Assembly (NCBI GenBank): GCA_040755725.1
Contig: JBFMAI010000001.1
Coordinates: forward strand, 62,001-126,000
Source of the DNA: JBFMAI01 sp040755725
Lineage (GTDB): Bacteria > Planctomycetota > Phycisphaerae > UBA1845 > Fen-1342
Direction of reading: 5' to 3'
DNA: 64,000 nt
Below the pieces are notes generated by a model. That model had not been told where the DNA came from. It saw only the letters and a program-made list of their open reading frames with translations, and made no database searches. A program made the translations under genes and the position numbers. Positions 42,910 to 51,454 of this stretch are shown here, piece by piece; the first letter of the stretch is position 1; every line of letters begins with the position of its first letter.

Positions 42910-43899
42910 TTAGCCCGGCTCGTCGGCGGGTTGGCTCTCGGGCGGTGCGGGCTCCGTAGGGGCGGGCTCGACGACGCCGGCCAGCCCGCGGCAGGCCACC
43001 AGCAGTTCCTCCCCCGGCACCTCATGTCCGGCGATTCCCAGCGGGTCGAGGGCCTTGGGGTGGTCGCCGCCGACTTCCAACAGGAAGGTGCGCAACTGAT
43101 TGGCGGTCGCGCCGTCCAGCGCCGGAGCGGCGATCCACAGGCGGTCGGGAACGGCTACCGTCCTTGCCACTACGCGCAACCGGTCCCGCGCGGGCTCCCC
43201 CTCTTTTGTACTGCGCTCGGGGAAGCCTTCCCAGGCGGCTTCGTCGATGAAGCCGGCTGCGGAAGAGCCGTTGATCACCGATTGGGCGACGGAGCGGCTG
43301 TCGGGCAGGTGCTTCAGCGACCCGGGCACGGGGAGTACTTCCAGCGCCAGGTCCGTGCGCGAAAGCCCGGCATCCTTGAGGAGTTGCAGCGCGGCGACGT
43401 GCAAGCGCGAGTCCTCCGCCGGGCCGAACGCGACCGTGAGGCCGCGCAGGTCCGTCGGCTGCTTCACCAGGGAATCCGGCGGCACAACCAGTAAAGCGCT
43501 GCGGGCCGGCCGCCCCTCCCGATCCACCGTGACCACCAACACCCGCGACCGCGTCGCTTCCGACAGACGCGCGTATTGAGCGGGCGTCACGATCGCCGCG
43601 TGATACCACCCCGTGTCAAAACCCGTCTGTATCTGGAATGGGAAGCACACGTCGATGGCAACGGGGCGCTGGAGGGAGCGCGTCATGGCTTCCTGAAGGG
43701 GGCGATACGAGTTGAACGGGTTGATGGCCTGGACCGCCGCCTGGGCGGGCTGGTCCATGACGGTGGCAATGGACAGCGGCTTCTTCTGGAGGCCGATGAG
43801 GCCGAGAAGGTGCAGACCGGCCGTTCGGCAGGCGATCCCCGATCCCGCCAGCACAATAAGTGACCACACCATGACGTGTGGCAGCGCGTTCCTTCGCAT
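42910..43899 (-). CDS. PhnD-like periplasmic binding lipoprotein
   Basis: A 329-residue lipoprotein from ATG 43899, six bases after AAGGAG. The signal peptide ends LIVLAGSGIAC (lipobox-type Cys). The body is the phosphate/phosphonate-type binding fold of the PhnD family: NPFNSYRPLQEAMTRSLQ at the start, GFDTGWYHAAIVTPAQYARL, RGLTVAFGPAEDSRLHVAA and AGFIDEAAWEGF. It is not next to an ABC permease or ATPase. It lies 28 bp after pyrK on the same strand, so the two are probably co-transcribed. A Pro/Glu-rich tail follows the fold. Confidence 0.82.
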   Translation of the reverse strand: MRRNALPHVMVWSLIVLAGSGIACRTAGLHLLGLIGLQKKPLSIATVMDQPAQAAVQAINPFNSYRPLQEAMTRSLQRPVAIDVCFPFQIQTGFDTGWYHAAIVTPAQYARLSEATRSRVLVVTVDREGRPARSALLVVPPDSLVKQPTDLRGLTVAFGPAEDSRLHVAALQLLKDAGLSRTDLALEVLPVPGSLKHLPDSRSVAQSVINGSSAAGFIDEAAWEGFPERSTKEGEPARDRLRVVARTVAVPDRLWIAAPALDGATANQLRTFLLEVGGDHPKALDPLGIAGHEVPGEELLVACRGLAGVVEPAPTEPAPPESQPADEPG

Positions 43900-43927
43900 G
43901 GCCAGCTCCTTCATGACCGCGGTGCGA

Positions 43928-44905
43928 TTATGCTCGATGCATGTCGCTATAGTCGAGAAGGTCGTCCCGGTCAAACACGGGGCCGTCGGTGCAGGCGAGC
44001 TTCCAGCGCCAACCGTGCAGCGTCGCGGGGTCGCGGACGCGGACACAGCAGGACAGGCACGTCCCCAGGCCGCAGCCCATCGGGCGCTCGATGCACAACT
44101 GGCACGCCACTCCCGCCGCCCGCGTCCACCGGGCCACGGCGCGGAGCATTGCGTCCGGACCGCAGGCGAAGACCGTAGTGGGACGGCGCCGCTCCGCCCC
44201 TGACCACCACGCGTCAAGCGCATCGGTGACCACTCCGGCCCGACCGATGGACCCGTCGTTGCTGGTGACCGCCAGCGCAAAACCTGCGCCGCCCGGCCAG
44301 GCGTAGCACGGCGTCGGCGTACCGTCGGGTCGCGGCTCGGCGGACAGAAGCACGGGCAGCAGTTCCCGCCGCGTGACGCCCAAGAAAGCCGACACGTCGC
44401 GGCGCCCCAGTTCGTGCAGTCGGCGCGCGAGATATAGCAGCGGCGGGACGCCCACGCCGCCGCCGACCAGGACCAGCGCGACATCCTCAGCCGGGATGCG
44501 GAAGCCGCGTCCCAGCGGACCGGTGATGTCCACGACGCGCCCCGGCCGCAAGTGCTCCAGCCAGCGTGTTCCGGGCCCCACGGTGCGTGAGATGATCCTC
44601 AGGTGAACGCGACCGTCGGGGCCGGTCCAACGATCCGCGATGCTGAAAGGCCGTCGCAAGAATGCGCCCGGCGGTGTCAGCGTGCCGCCCGACAGGGACG
44701 GAAAACCGTCTGCGGGCCAGTCCACGACGGCGTTGTGCTCATGTTCCGAGTCGCGGCAGAGTACCTGCAAGAACTGGCCGGGGGTGCTGTCCGGGAATGT
44801 GGGCAGCGCGAACTCGACCTGCACATGTTCGCGGCAGAGCGCCTCGGCCGCGACAACCGGAGCGAGTGAAGCACAGGCGATGGGAGCAGGCGACTGCGCA
44901 CTCAT
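43928..44905 (-). CDS. pyrK: Dihydroorotate dehydrogenase electron-transfer subunit
   Basis: PyrK passes electrons from the PyrDB dihydroorotate dehydrogenase to NAD through FAD and a [2Fe-2S] cluster. The product has 325 residues from ATG 44905. FLRRPFSIAD is the FAD-binding RxYS-like motif, LVLVGGGVGVPPLLYLARRL the NAD-site loop, and CIERPMGCGLGTCLSCCVRV with the later WKLACTDGPVF gives the Cys set of the cluster. The length is slightly above the usual 260-280. A separate pyrD is not in this window. It is preceded by a promoter and an intrinsic terminator. Confidence 0.88.
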   Translation of the reverse strand: MSAQSPAPIACASLAPVVAAEALCREHVQVEFALPTFPDSTPGQFLQVLCRDSEHEHNAVVDWPADGFPSLSGGTLTPPGAFLRRPFSIADRWTGPDGRVHLRIISRTVGPGTRWLEHLRPGRVVDITGPLGRGFRIPAEDVALVLVGGGVGVPPLLYLARRLHELGRRDVSAFLGVTRRELLPVLLSAEPRPDGTPTPCYAWPGGAGFALAVTSNDGSIGRAGVVTDALDAWWSGAERRRPTTVFACGPDAMLRAVARWTRAAGVACQLCIERPMGCGLGTCLSCCVRVRDPATLHGWRWKLACTDGPVFDRDDLLDYSDMHRA

Positions 44906-44964
44906 TTGGCACCGTGGAATGGCATCATAGACCCGGCGTGCGAGAGGCGATGCGTGGCGGCGGC

Positions 44965-45006
44965 AAAAAAACTTCCGGGCTCGAACCCGCAGGTCGAACC
45001 CGGAAG
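44965..45006 (-). terminator. Intrinsic terminator/attenuator in the pyrK leader
   Basis: On the minus strand CTTCCGGGTTCGA (45006-44994) pairs with TCGAGCCCGGAAG (44984-44972) in a 13-bp stem (one G-U pair) with a nine-base loop, followed immediately by seven T residues (44971-44965). This is a textbook rho-independent terminator placed between the promoter and pyrK. Confidence 0.8.
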
Positions 45007-45066
45007 CGCGCCACGGCTAGAACAGCCGTTGTATCCAATTTGTTCGAACCAACTGGTCCGCTCGAC
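44965..45066 (-). ncRNA. Putative pyrK leader RNA (attenuator or small RNA, about 100 nt)
   Basis: Bounded by the promoter start near 45066 and the terminator U-run at 44965. The 5' end GGTCGAGC (45067-45060) can pair with the 5' arm of the terminator (GGTTCGACC), giving an alternative antiterminator structure. The motif GGKTCGA occurs four times in 110 nt. It could be an attenuated leader or a free-standing small RNA. Confidence 0.4.
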
Positions 45067-45072
45067 CCCCGG

Positions 45073-45101
45073 ACTATATCAGATCAAGGGGGGGCTGTCC
45101 A
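45073..45101 (-). promoter_or_regulatory. Sigma70-type promoter upstream of pyrK
   Basis: TGGACA (45101-45096) and TATAGT (45078-45073) are 17 bases apart on the minus strand. The start point would be about 45066, in GGGGGTCGAG. Confidence 0.65.
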
Positions 45102-45292
45102 CCAAATCGCCACGTTTTGGCGGCGGGGAGAGTCTTGTCGTATAGCCTTTTTTTACAATGATTTATGCGATTTCTTGATGGCCACCCTCGAGCCGGGGCA
45201 CAACTTCGGGAGCGGTTTCGGGATCGGCGCGTGGCGTTGGCGGCGCGGCGCCTTGGCTTGCGGCAGACAATCCGCAAAGCCATGCTCCGCAC

Positions 45293-45688
45293 ATGGTCAA
45301 GCCGACACATTGCGTCGCGTTGGCGTTGGTTCGGCGCGGAACACGCTGGCTGGTCGCGCGCCGCCCCAGCGCGCTGCACGTCGGCGGGGTGTGGGAGTTC
45401 CCCGGCGGTCAGCAACACCCCGGCGAGTCCGCGAGGCAAGCCGCTCTACGGGAGTTGTACGAGGAGTGCGGCGTGCGAGCGAACGTGGAGCGGGTGGAGG
45501 CAACCGTCGAATGGGAGTACGACGACCGGCGGGTCCTGCTCACGCCGGTGGTTTGCCGTTGGACTGCGGGGCGTGCGCGGCCGCTGGGCAACGCCGGTTG
45601 CTACTGGGTCACCCCCGCGCGGCTGCGGGAGCTGCCGATGCCGCCGGCCAACGCGGTACTCGTAACGCGCGTGTTGGGCGCAGAGTGA
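45293..45688 (+). CDS. Nudix hydrolase (MutT-like)
   Basis: A 131-residue pyrophosphohydrolase from ATG 45293. The Nudix box is complete: GGQQHPGESARQAALRELYE followed by ECGV, with the catalytic REXXEE helix. ALALVRRGTRWLVARRP opens the fold. The product resembles bacterial MutT/CTP-pyrophosphohydrolase types that remove oxidised or non-canonical nucleotides, but the substrate is not decided by sequence. It is convergent with the TPR gene, nine bases apart. Confidence 0.9.
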   Translation: MVKPTHCVALALVRRGTRWLVARRPSALHVGGVWEFPGGQQHPGESARQAALRELYEECGVRANVERVEATVEWEYDDRRVLLTPVVCRWTAGRARPLGNAGCYWVTPARLRELPMPPANAVLVTRVLGAE

Positions 45689-45697
45689 GGCGCGGGC

Positions 45698-47305
45698 TCA
45701 ACCGTCGCCGCGTTTCCAGCGCTCGAGCTCTTCGCGGAGCAGCTTCTCGTCGCGGAGCTCGAGGACGTGCGCCAGGTCGATGGCCTCCTGAAGCGCCAGG
45801 AGCGCCTTTTCGCGGCGGCCGAGCTTCATGCGGACCGTGGCGATCTCGCGCAGGCAGGTGAATTGGGTCATCAGGTCCTCGTCGCGGCGCACCTGCTCGT
45901 AAGCCCGCTCGAATTGGGCCAGCGCTTCCTCGTGCAGCTCCATGGCCTGATAGATGCCGCCCAGGGCGATCCGTACCGCCGGCTGGGCCGACTCGTCGGC
46001 CAGGGCCAGGCAGCGCGTGGTCGCGTCGAGCGCGTCGGGCCAGCGTTGCAGGCGGCGGTACCACTGCCCCAGGTAGAGCCAGGCCGTCGCCTGATGGCGA
46101 CGGGAGCCGAGGCGCTCCGCCAGCTCGAGCGTGCGACGGTGCATGCGGCTGGCGTCCTCGGGCTGGTCGAGACGCTCGTAGATGAGGCCGAGCTTGTTCA
46201 AGGCCGGCATGGCGGCGATGAGGTCGCCGTACTGCTCCAGTTGCTCGACCAACGCGGCCTGCCATTCCGCCGCCTCGCGCAGGTTCTGTCGCGCGAAACG
46301 CTCGAGCGCCGCGCCGGGCAGTCCCGCGCCCGTCGGCGCGGGCCGCAGGAGAAAGGCGTCGGCGATCGCGGTGAGCGCCGCGAGTTGGCCGTACAGGTCG
46401 CGCTGTTCGAACGCCCAAGTGAGAGCATTGGCGGCGCGGGTGTAGGCGGCGTCGAACGCGCCGTCGGCCTGGGAGAACAGCGCCAAGCTGATTTCGGCGC
46501 GAATGCGGTCGTGCCAGTCATTCTCGCGCGTGGCCAATTCGCTCAGGGCCCGCAGCCGCCGGGCCGCCGCCCCACGTCCCGACGGGCCGAGCTGCAGCTC
46601 CGCCTGCGCCAGCAAGGCCAGCGCCGGGCGAAACGCCGCGTCGTGATGCACGGCCTGCGTCGCGTAGCGCAACGCGTCGCGTGGGTTGTCCGCCCGCGTG
46701 GCCATTAGAGCCCGGGCGAAGTACTCCAGCGCCGTGGCCGACCGCGCCGGCGGCGCCAGCACCCGCTCCGCCAGTGCGGGCTCCAGCGCGCCAACGTCAA
46801 ATTGCGCGACAATCCAGCGGGTGGCGGCATCCAGCGCGTCAAAAAGCCGCTGGGTGGGAACCTCGGTCTCGCGCGCCGCCGCGCCGTCCTGGTCCAGCCG
46901 GCGGAGCGTGAGGTGCAATGTCACGGCGGCGTCGTGCCCCGCGCACGTCCCGCTCACCTGGTAGTGCAGCCCCAGGCCGGGGGCCACCCGTTCCCAGGGC
47001 GGCGGCGGCGCGGTCGGGTCCGCGAGTTCCTGGCGGGCCGGGTACAGGCGCACGGACGGCGCCACGACCAAGCCGGGGACATGCCGCAGCCGGCGCGCCA
47101 GCACTTCCTCGACCGCCACGGGGATCCACGCGTCGCGCTCGTCGGCCCCGGGAACGCACTCGAAGCCGACCACCGCAAGTCGCGGGCGTGGGTCAGGGCC
47201 GGTCGCCACCGGCCGCGTCTGGGCGGCCGCCAGGGCAGCGAGGGTCACGGCGAGCAAGGGAGTCGTCATGTGCCGCATGGAGTGGGAACGAGGGAGAATC
47301 GCCAT
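45698..47305 (-). CDS. Exported tetratricopeptide-repeat protein
   Basis: A 535-residue protein from ATG 47305 (Met residues 10 and 13 are alternatives). A signal peptide (PLLAVTLAALAAAQ) is followed by a domain like the FlgO/CsgG-type periplasmic fold (LAVVGFECVPGADERDAWIP) and, from about residue 190, helical TPR units (ALEYFARALMATRADNPRDA, KLGLIYERLDQPEDASRMHR, QWYRRLQRWPDALDAT). The likely role is a scaffold for protein contacts. No partner can be inferred. Confidence 0.8.
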   Translation of the reverse strand: MAILPRSHSMRHMTTPLLAVTLAALAAAQTRPVATGPDPRPRLAVVGFECVPGADERDAWIPVAVEEVLARRLRHVPGLVVAPSVRLYPARQELADPTAPPPPWERVAPGLGLHYQVSGTCAGHDAAVTLHLTLRRLDQDGAAARETEVPTQRLFDALDAATRWIVAQFDVGALEPALAERVLAPPARSATALEYFARALMATRADNPRDALRYATQAVHHDAAFRPALALLAQAELQLGPSGRGAAARRLRALSELATRENDWHDRIRAEISLALFSQADGAFDAAYTRAANALTWAFEQRDLYGQLAALTAIADAFLLRPAPTGAGLPGAALERFARQNLREAAEWQAALVEQLEQYGDLIAAMPALNKLGLIYERLDQPEDASRMHRRTLELAERLGSRRHQATAWLYLGQWYRRLQRWPDALDATTRCLALADESAQPAVRIALGGIYQAMELHEEALAQFERAYEQVRRDEDLMTQFTCLREIATVRMKLGRREKALLALQEAIDLAHVLELRDEKLLREELERWKRGDG

Positions 47306-47407
47306 GACCTCCGTCCCTGTCGCAGGTGCCCGGTTCGGCCCACGGTCGCGTGACCCGCGGCCACCAGCAGACGCCGTTCATCAGCAGAACCGCCCGCCAC
47401 CCGGGAG

Positions 47408-49099
47408 TCAACACGGGCGGGCCAGTTTCGCGGGGTCGGTCGGGGACACGGGGCCCGGGGGCGCGGCGATGTCGTCCGCCGTGCGCGCGGCCGACGCCGT
47501 GACTCGGCGTCGGTGTGCCGCCGCGTTGCCCGCGGTCAGGCGCCACGGGTGCGGGGCGATGGCCTGGGCCGGCCGTGCGCGACGACGGAGGTACTTCAAC
47601 GGGCGGACAAACGGCTGGTGGATGAAGTTCCGCGCGACCTTCCGGCCGATTCGGTAGCCGACGAACACGGCGGGGCAGAACCACTTATGGTCCAGGACCG
47701 CCCGCGTGACCCGGCTGGTCGCCAGATCGACGACCCGGTGGCAGATCCACCGCGGGACCCCCACGTTGCGCAGCCACAGCACGAGGCGCAGCCACACGGC
47801 CAGATAATCGTGGCGGGCAAACTGGAGCGCCCCGGTGCCCATGTAGTCGTACGCGGCCTGATCGTGGTCTGCAATCCGCCCGTCGGCGCGGGCCCGTTGA
47901 TACAGCGGCGTGCCGGGGTAGAACATCAGCGGAAAGACCCGCAACACGGCGTGGCCGCGATGGTGTGACGCGATGAACCGCATCGTCTCGATCAAGTTCG
48001 CTTCCGGCTCGTACGGATTGCTCACGATGTAGTGGTACTCCACCGGCACGCGATAACGGGCGAGCGTGTCGATGGCGGCGGCAATACGCTGCGGGGGCGT
48101 CGGCCGCCGGTAGATGTTCCGCAGCGTGTCGTGGCTGGCGCTCTCGATACCCATGCTGATGAGTTCCAGGGGCACCTGGGCCAGCGCGGCGACCTTGCGG
48201 TCGGTAACCGTGTTGGGAAACGCGTCGAGCTGCAACGGCAAACGGACGTGGACGTTGTACTTGGCGGCGAAATCCTCGATCTCCTCCGCCGAGCGAACGA
48301 AGAAGAGATCATCGACGAAGTTGATGGTGCGGATGGTCGGGAAGCCGGCCAGCGCTTGGCGCAGCTCGGCGAGCACGTTGTCCAGCGACCGCGTCCGCAG
48401 CCACGGCCCCAAACCCCCGTGAATGTCGCGTAGCGCGGCGTTGTTGCAGAACGTGCAGTGGTAGGGGCAGCCGCGGGCCGTGATGACCCGTAGCGTATGC
48501 AGCGCCCCGCGAAGGTTCTCCGGCCGCGCCGGGACCAGACCGTCCCGGTCCGCGACCCAGTGCGAGTCCAGCTCGTAGTCCGGGAACGGCAGGTCGTCGA
48601 GGTGGGTCTCCAGTGGCCCGGGGCGGTTGCGGACCTCCCGGGGATTGCCCAGCGGGCCGCCGGCCCGGTACCACAGGCCGGCGATCGCGGTGGGGTCGCC
48701 GTGCGTTTCGAGCCGTTCGACGAACTGGAGCAGCGGCTCCTCGCCTTCGCCGACGCACACGACATCGGCCCGTGGCAGGCATTCCTCGGGCGCGACGGTC
48801 GGGTGCGTACCGCCCCAGATGATGGGGGCTTTCAGGCCCGCGGTCCGGATGCGCTCGGTCAGGGCCACTGCCCGGTGGAACGTGTTGGTCATGAGGCTCA
48901 GGCCGATCAACTCGCGGTCGCGCAGCCGGTCGATGAAGTCCTCCAACGCGGCCTCGGTGTAGTCCACCGCCGCCGTGTCGCGTTTCGAGGACATGAACAG
49001 CATGATGACGTCGTGCCCCATCGTCTTGAGATACGACGACAGGTAGCGCAGGCCAAGGGCGAAGGGGTGCGTGTGCGTTGAAATGAGCCCGACCTTCAT
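47408..49099 (-). CDS. B12-binding-domain radical SAM protein
   Basis: A 563-residue radical SAM enzyme from ATG 49099, seven bases after GGAGG. The N-terminal domain (GLRYLSSYLKTMGHDVIML, IIWGGTHPTVAPEECL, VGEGEEPLLQFVE) has the cobalamin-binding-domain pattern of the class B/MiaB-like radical SAM family. The CxxxCxxC motif is CPYHCTFCNN, and GMGIES-type SPASM-like elements follow (LISMGIESASHDTLRNIYR). The product reaction (methylation, tailoring of lipids or hopanoids) cannot be told. Basic, Arg-rich C-terminus. Confidence 0.88.
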   Translation of the reverse strand: MKVGLISTHTHPFALGLRYLSSYLKTMGHDVIMLFMSSKRDTAAVDYTEAALEDFIDRLRDRELIGLSLMTNTFHRAVALTERIRTAGLKAPIIWGGTHPTVAPEECLPRADVVCVGEGEEPLLQFVERLETHGDPTAIAGLWYRAGGPLGNPREVRNRPGPLETHLDDLPFPDYELDSHWVADRDGLVPARPENLRGALHTLRVITARGCPYHCTFCNNAALRDIHGGLGPWLRTRSLDNVLAELRQALAGFPTIRTINFVDDLFFVRSAEEIEDFAAKYNVHVRLPLQLDAFPNTVTDRKVAALAQVPLELISMGIESASHDTLRNIYRRPTPPQRIAAAIDTLARYRVPVEYHYIVSNPYEPEANLIETMRFIASHHRGHAVLRVFPLMFYPGTPLYQRARADGRIADHDQAAYDYMGTGALQFARHDYLAVWLRLVLWLRNVGVPRWICHRVVDLATSRVTRAVLDHKWFCPAVFVGYRIGRKVARNFIHQPFVRPLKYLRRRARPAQAIAPHPWRLTAGNAAAHRRRVTASAARTADDIAAPPGPVSPTDPAKLARPC

Positions 49100-49329
49100 G
49101 CCCGTCCCTCCCGCGGGGGCCACCCACCAGTACCGGCGACGTTCTCGTCGCACATACCCTAGCTTGCCGCCCCGGCTCGTCAAGAAGATTCGCCGTTTCC
49201 CAGAGCGCCTATCGGAACGCCGCACGCCGGTGCGGGGGCCGAGTGGCCCGCCCCACTTGTGTGGCGGGCGCTGTTAGTCGGTCCGAGACGGCCGGGGCGG
49301 GACGCCGCGCGGGGCCGCGGCGGCGCGAG

Positions 49330-49944
49330 TTACGGCGTATCAGCGGCCGGCGGCGGCTCGTAGAACGACACCCGGTGGACGAACGCGCAGAACTCCCGCT
49401 GACGGTCCCGCGGCACGATGTACCACGTGTCCACCCCGCGGCGGGTCGCGCAGTACGCCCCCATGCGCTCGGTGAAGCTACGCGTCACGCAAAAGAACCG
49501 TTCTTCCGGCGGCCGCTCGACCTCGGCCTGGTACAGGGCGAGGATGGCCGACTGCGCGGGAGCGGGGGACGCGGTGAACCCAAGCCGCGCCGATTGCGAG
49601 TGCGAAATGGTCGGCGAATAGCTCTGCTCAAAGAGCCCGATGACCAGGTCCTGGTTGTCCTCCGCCGTGTTGGCCCGATTCCCCCACAGTGTCACCTGGG
49701 CCGAAAGCGAGCCGGTCCGTGTGATGTCGCTGCCGAAGTTGCCGAACGTCATCTGCACGAAGAACTCGTCGTTGTCGCAGCGGGCGAGGTTGTTGAGGAC
49801 GTGGGTCTCGTACAGCCGGCCGATGGCCTGGTCGAAGCCTACGCTGAACTGCTCGGTCACCTGCTGCGCGTGACAACCCCCGATGAGAACAACTGCAGCC
49901 GCCAGTCCGACGCCCCGACGCCCCGCCTTGAGCCGCTCACCCAC
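49330..49944 (-). CDS. Lipoprotein of unknown function
   Basis: Not recognised. The start GTG 49944 (204 residues) has GGAGG nine bases upstream; TTG 49950 is closer to it and less likely. The signal peptide ends VVLIGGC, a lipobox, with Cys at about residue 23. The mature part has FEQSYSPTISHSQSARLGF and RSFTERMGAYCATRR, and ends in a small beta-rich region. No family is evident. It is followed downstream (plus-strand coordinate 49100-49329) by 230 bp with no gene. Confidence 0.75.
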   Translation of the reverse strand: MGERLKAGRRGVGLAAAVVLIGGCHAQQVTEQFSVGFDQAIGRLYETHVLNNLARCDNDEFFVQMTFGNFGSDITRTGSLSAQVTLWGNRANTAEDNQDLVIGLFEQSYSPTISHSQSARLGFTASPAPAQSAILALYQAEVERPPEERFFCVTRSFTERMGAYCATRRGVDTWYIVPRDRQREFCAFVHRVSFYEPPPAADTP

Positions 49945-50007
49945 CGTCAAAGACCTCCTGGTACTACAAATGATCGAATTCTTCGCGGTGCGACCAGCTT
50001 CTCCGGT

Positions 50008-50067
50008 GGCCGACGGCCGGTACGGAGCCCGGTCGCCAAAGGCGACTCGCTGTGGCGAGCCGCTACA
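50008..50067. repeat. Dispersed repeat family A, copy 5 (partial)
   Basis: CGACGGCCGGTACGGAGCC, CGGTCGCCAAAGGCGACTC and GCTGTGGCGAGCCGCTAC match the last modules of repeat A at 5650-5705. It lies in the 275-bp region between the lipoprotein gene and the oxidase subunit IV gene. No gene is seen there. Confidence 0.85.
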
Positions 50068-50219
50068 CTTGGTTGAGGCCACAGGCCGTGCTGAGGCTTC
50101 TGTCGCGCCCCGCCGCGCCGCGGGGGCATTGTAGCAGACAAGCTTGGAGGGCGGGCGTTGGGTGCGGCCCGTCGATTTCGAAGGCGGGGAGCGGGGCGGT
50201 GGGGCCGTCCGGACCGCCG

Positions 50220-50609
50220 CTACGGCGATTCGAGGGCCGGCGCGTAGCGGGCGGGATCCACGGCGCGGTATTCCTGGACTGCGTCCTGATAGGCCCGCGA
50301 GTCCATCATGGCCAGTCCCACGAACAGCATGACGAACAGCAGCGCCGCGATCAGGATGACGGCGTTGAACGGCCGGTCGTAGCGGAGGTGCATGAAATAC
50401 AGGGCCACAAGCGTGGCCTTGACCGTCGCGATGGCCAGGGCGATCCACAAGTTGACCGTCGGCCCGAAATCGAGCCAGGCCACCCGCGTCACGCCCACGG
50501 TGATTGCGGTCAGGACCAACAGCACGACCAGCGTAGCGGCCAGGACCCACAGCGGCACGTGGTGCCCCACCTCGTGCCCGGCAGCCGTGGTCGGTGATTC
50601 GTGTGACAT
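50220..50609 (-). CDS. Cytochrome c oxidase subunit IV (prokaryotic type)
   Basis: A 129-residue membrane protein from ATG 50609 with three helices, of the prokaryotic cytochrome c oxidase subunit IV/CyoD type. Segments VPLWVLAATLVVLLVLTAIT, NLWIALAIATVKATLVALYF and AVILIAALLFVMLFVGLAMM are the three helices. The MHLRYDRPFN loop after helix 2 is the family mark. The TAG stop (50222-50220) is embedded in GTAGCGGCGG, a motif like the repeat A border. Subunit III is immediately upstream (11 bp). Confidence 0.85.
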   Translation of the reverse strand: MSHESPTTAAGHEVGHHVPLWVLAATLVVLLVLTAITVGVTRVAWLDFGPTVNLWIALAIATVKATLVALYFMHLRYDRPFNAVILIAALLFVMLFVGLAMMDSRAYQDAVQEYRAVDPARYAPALESP

Positions 50610-50620
50610 CGGCAACGGTC

Positions 50621-51454
50621 CTAGTGAATCAGGTACAACAGCGGAAACAGGTAAATCCAGATCAGGTCCACCACGTGCCAGTACAGGCCGACCATCGGCA
50701 CCGGCGTGAAATAAGCCGGGCCGAAGTGCCCCTTCACCGACCGGACCAGCAGCCACGCGATCAGCACCAGCCCCGCGATCACGTGCAGCCCGTGCAGCCC
50801 CGTCATCGCGAAGTACACGGCGAAGAACGTCTGCACGTTCCGCACCGGCGGCTCCTCGGCCAACACCGAGGCCGCCCGCCCGGGCGCCAGCAACCCGCGC
50901 GGTCCGTCGTCCGCGGGGTGAAACACCCACCCCGGATCGACCTCGCCGGCCGGCTCGACCGGCCCCGGCTGCCCGTGCTCCTCCGCCACGTGGGCCGCCA
51001 AGCTGATCGGGTGCTCGGGCGGACGGTAGTGCTTGCCCCAGAGCAACCCCTCTTTCCACTTGTGCTCGTACTCGACGACCTTGATGCCGAGGAAGCCGCA
51101 ACCACAGGCGATCGTCAGCGCCAGCATCGTGATGAGCAGGCGGCGGCGACCCTGCTGCGCGGCCCACACGCCGGCGGCCATCGTGAAGCTGCTGACGAGC
51201 AGGATGACCGTGTTCACGGCGCCGAGCGGCTTGCTCAGGTAAACGTGGGCGTGCTCGAAGACCTCCGGGTGGTTCGCGCGGTAGACCGCGTACGCGCAGA
51301 ACAGCCCGCCGAACAGCAGAATCTCAGTCGCCAGGAAGAGCCACATGCCCAGCACGGCGGATTCGAATTGTTGCGCGGGCGTGTCGAAGTGGTGCGCAAG
51401 GTGCGGGTCGTGTCCCCCGGGGGCCGCGGCCTTGTGACTGCTCAGTGTCGTCAT
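50621..51454 (-). CDS. coxC: Cytochrome c oxidase subunit III
   Basis: A 277-residue heme-copper oxidase subunit III from ATG 51454. ESAVLGMWLFLATEILLFGG is the conserved first helices with the lipid-binding glutamate; TFFAVYFAMTGLHGLHVIAG and GLYWHVVDLIWIYLFPLLY are the later helices with the conserved His residues. A hydrophilic insert of about 90 residues (HAVEEHGQPGPVEPAG-type) interrupts the family profile between helices 4 and 5. Subunits I and II are not nearby, so this is a split oxidase locus. It is co-directional with subunit IV. Confidence 0.92.
   Translation of the reverse strand: MTTLSSHKAAAPGGHDPHLAHHFDTPAQQFESAVLGMWLFLATEILLFGGLFCAYAVYRANHPEVFEHAHVYLSKPLGAVNTVILLVSSFTMAAGVWAAQQGRRRLLITMLALTIACGCGFLGIKVVEYEHKWKEGLLWGKHYRPPEHPISLAAHVAEEHGQPGPVEPAGEVDPGWVFHPADDGPRGLLAPGRAASVLAEEPPVRNVQTFFAVYFAMTGLHGLHVIAGLVLIAWLLVRSVKGHFGPAYFTPVPMVGLYWHVVDLIWIYLFPLLYLIH

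Larger units (their letters stand above)
44906..45292. other. pyrK upstream region: promoter, folded leader and terminator; Nudix gene on the other side
   Basis: No protein gene. On the minus strand a promoter (45101-45073) is followed by a 100-nt leader with the hairpin ACGGCT/AGCCGT (45029-45013) and an intrinsic terminator (45006-44965) 60 bp before the pyrK start. On the plus strand nothing firm was seen for the Nudix gene, apart from an AT-rich segment near 45140-45165. Confidence 0.7.

Noticed and set aside
44972..45006. tRNA-like T-arm (GGGTTCGAGCCCG) upstream of pyrK
   Set aside because: The motif is the stem of an intrinsic terminator with a T-run; no acceptor, D or anticodon arms are present, and no tmRNA-like features were found.
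49100..49329. Possible gene between the radical SAM and lipoprotein genes
   Set aside because: Only short shadow frames; nothing with a ribosome-binding site.
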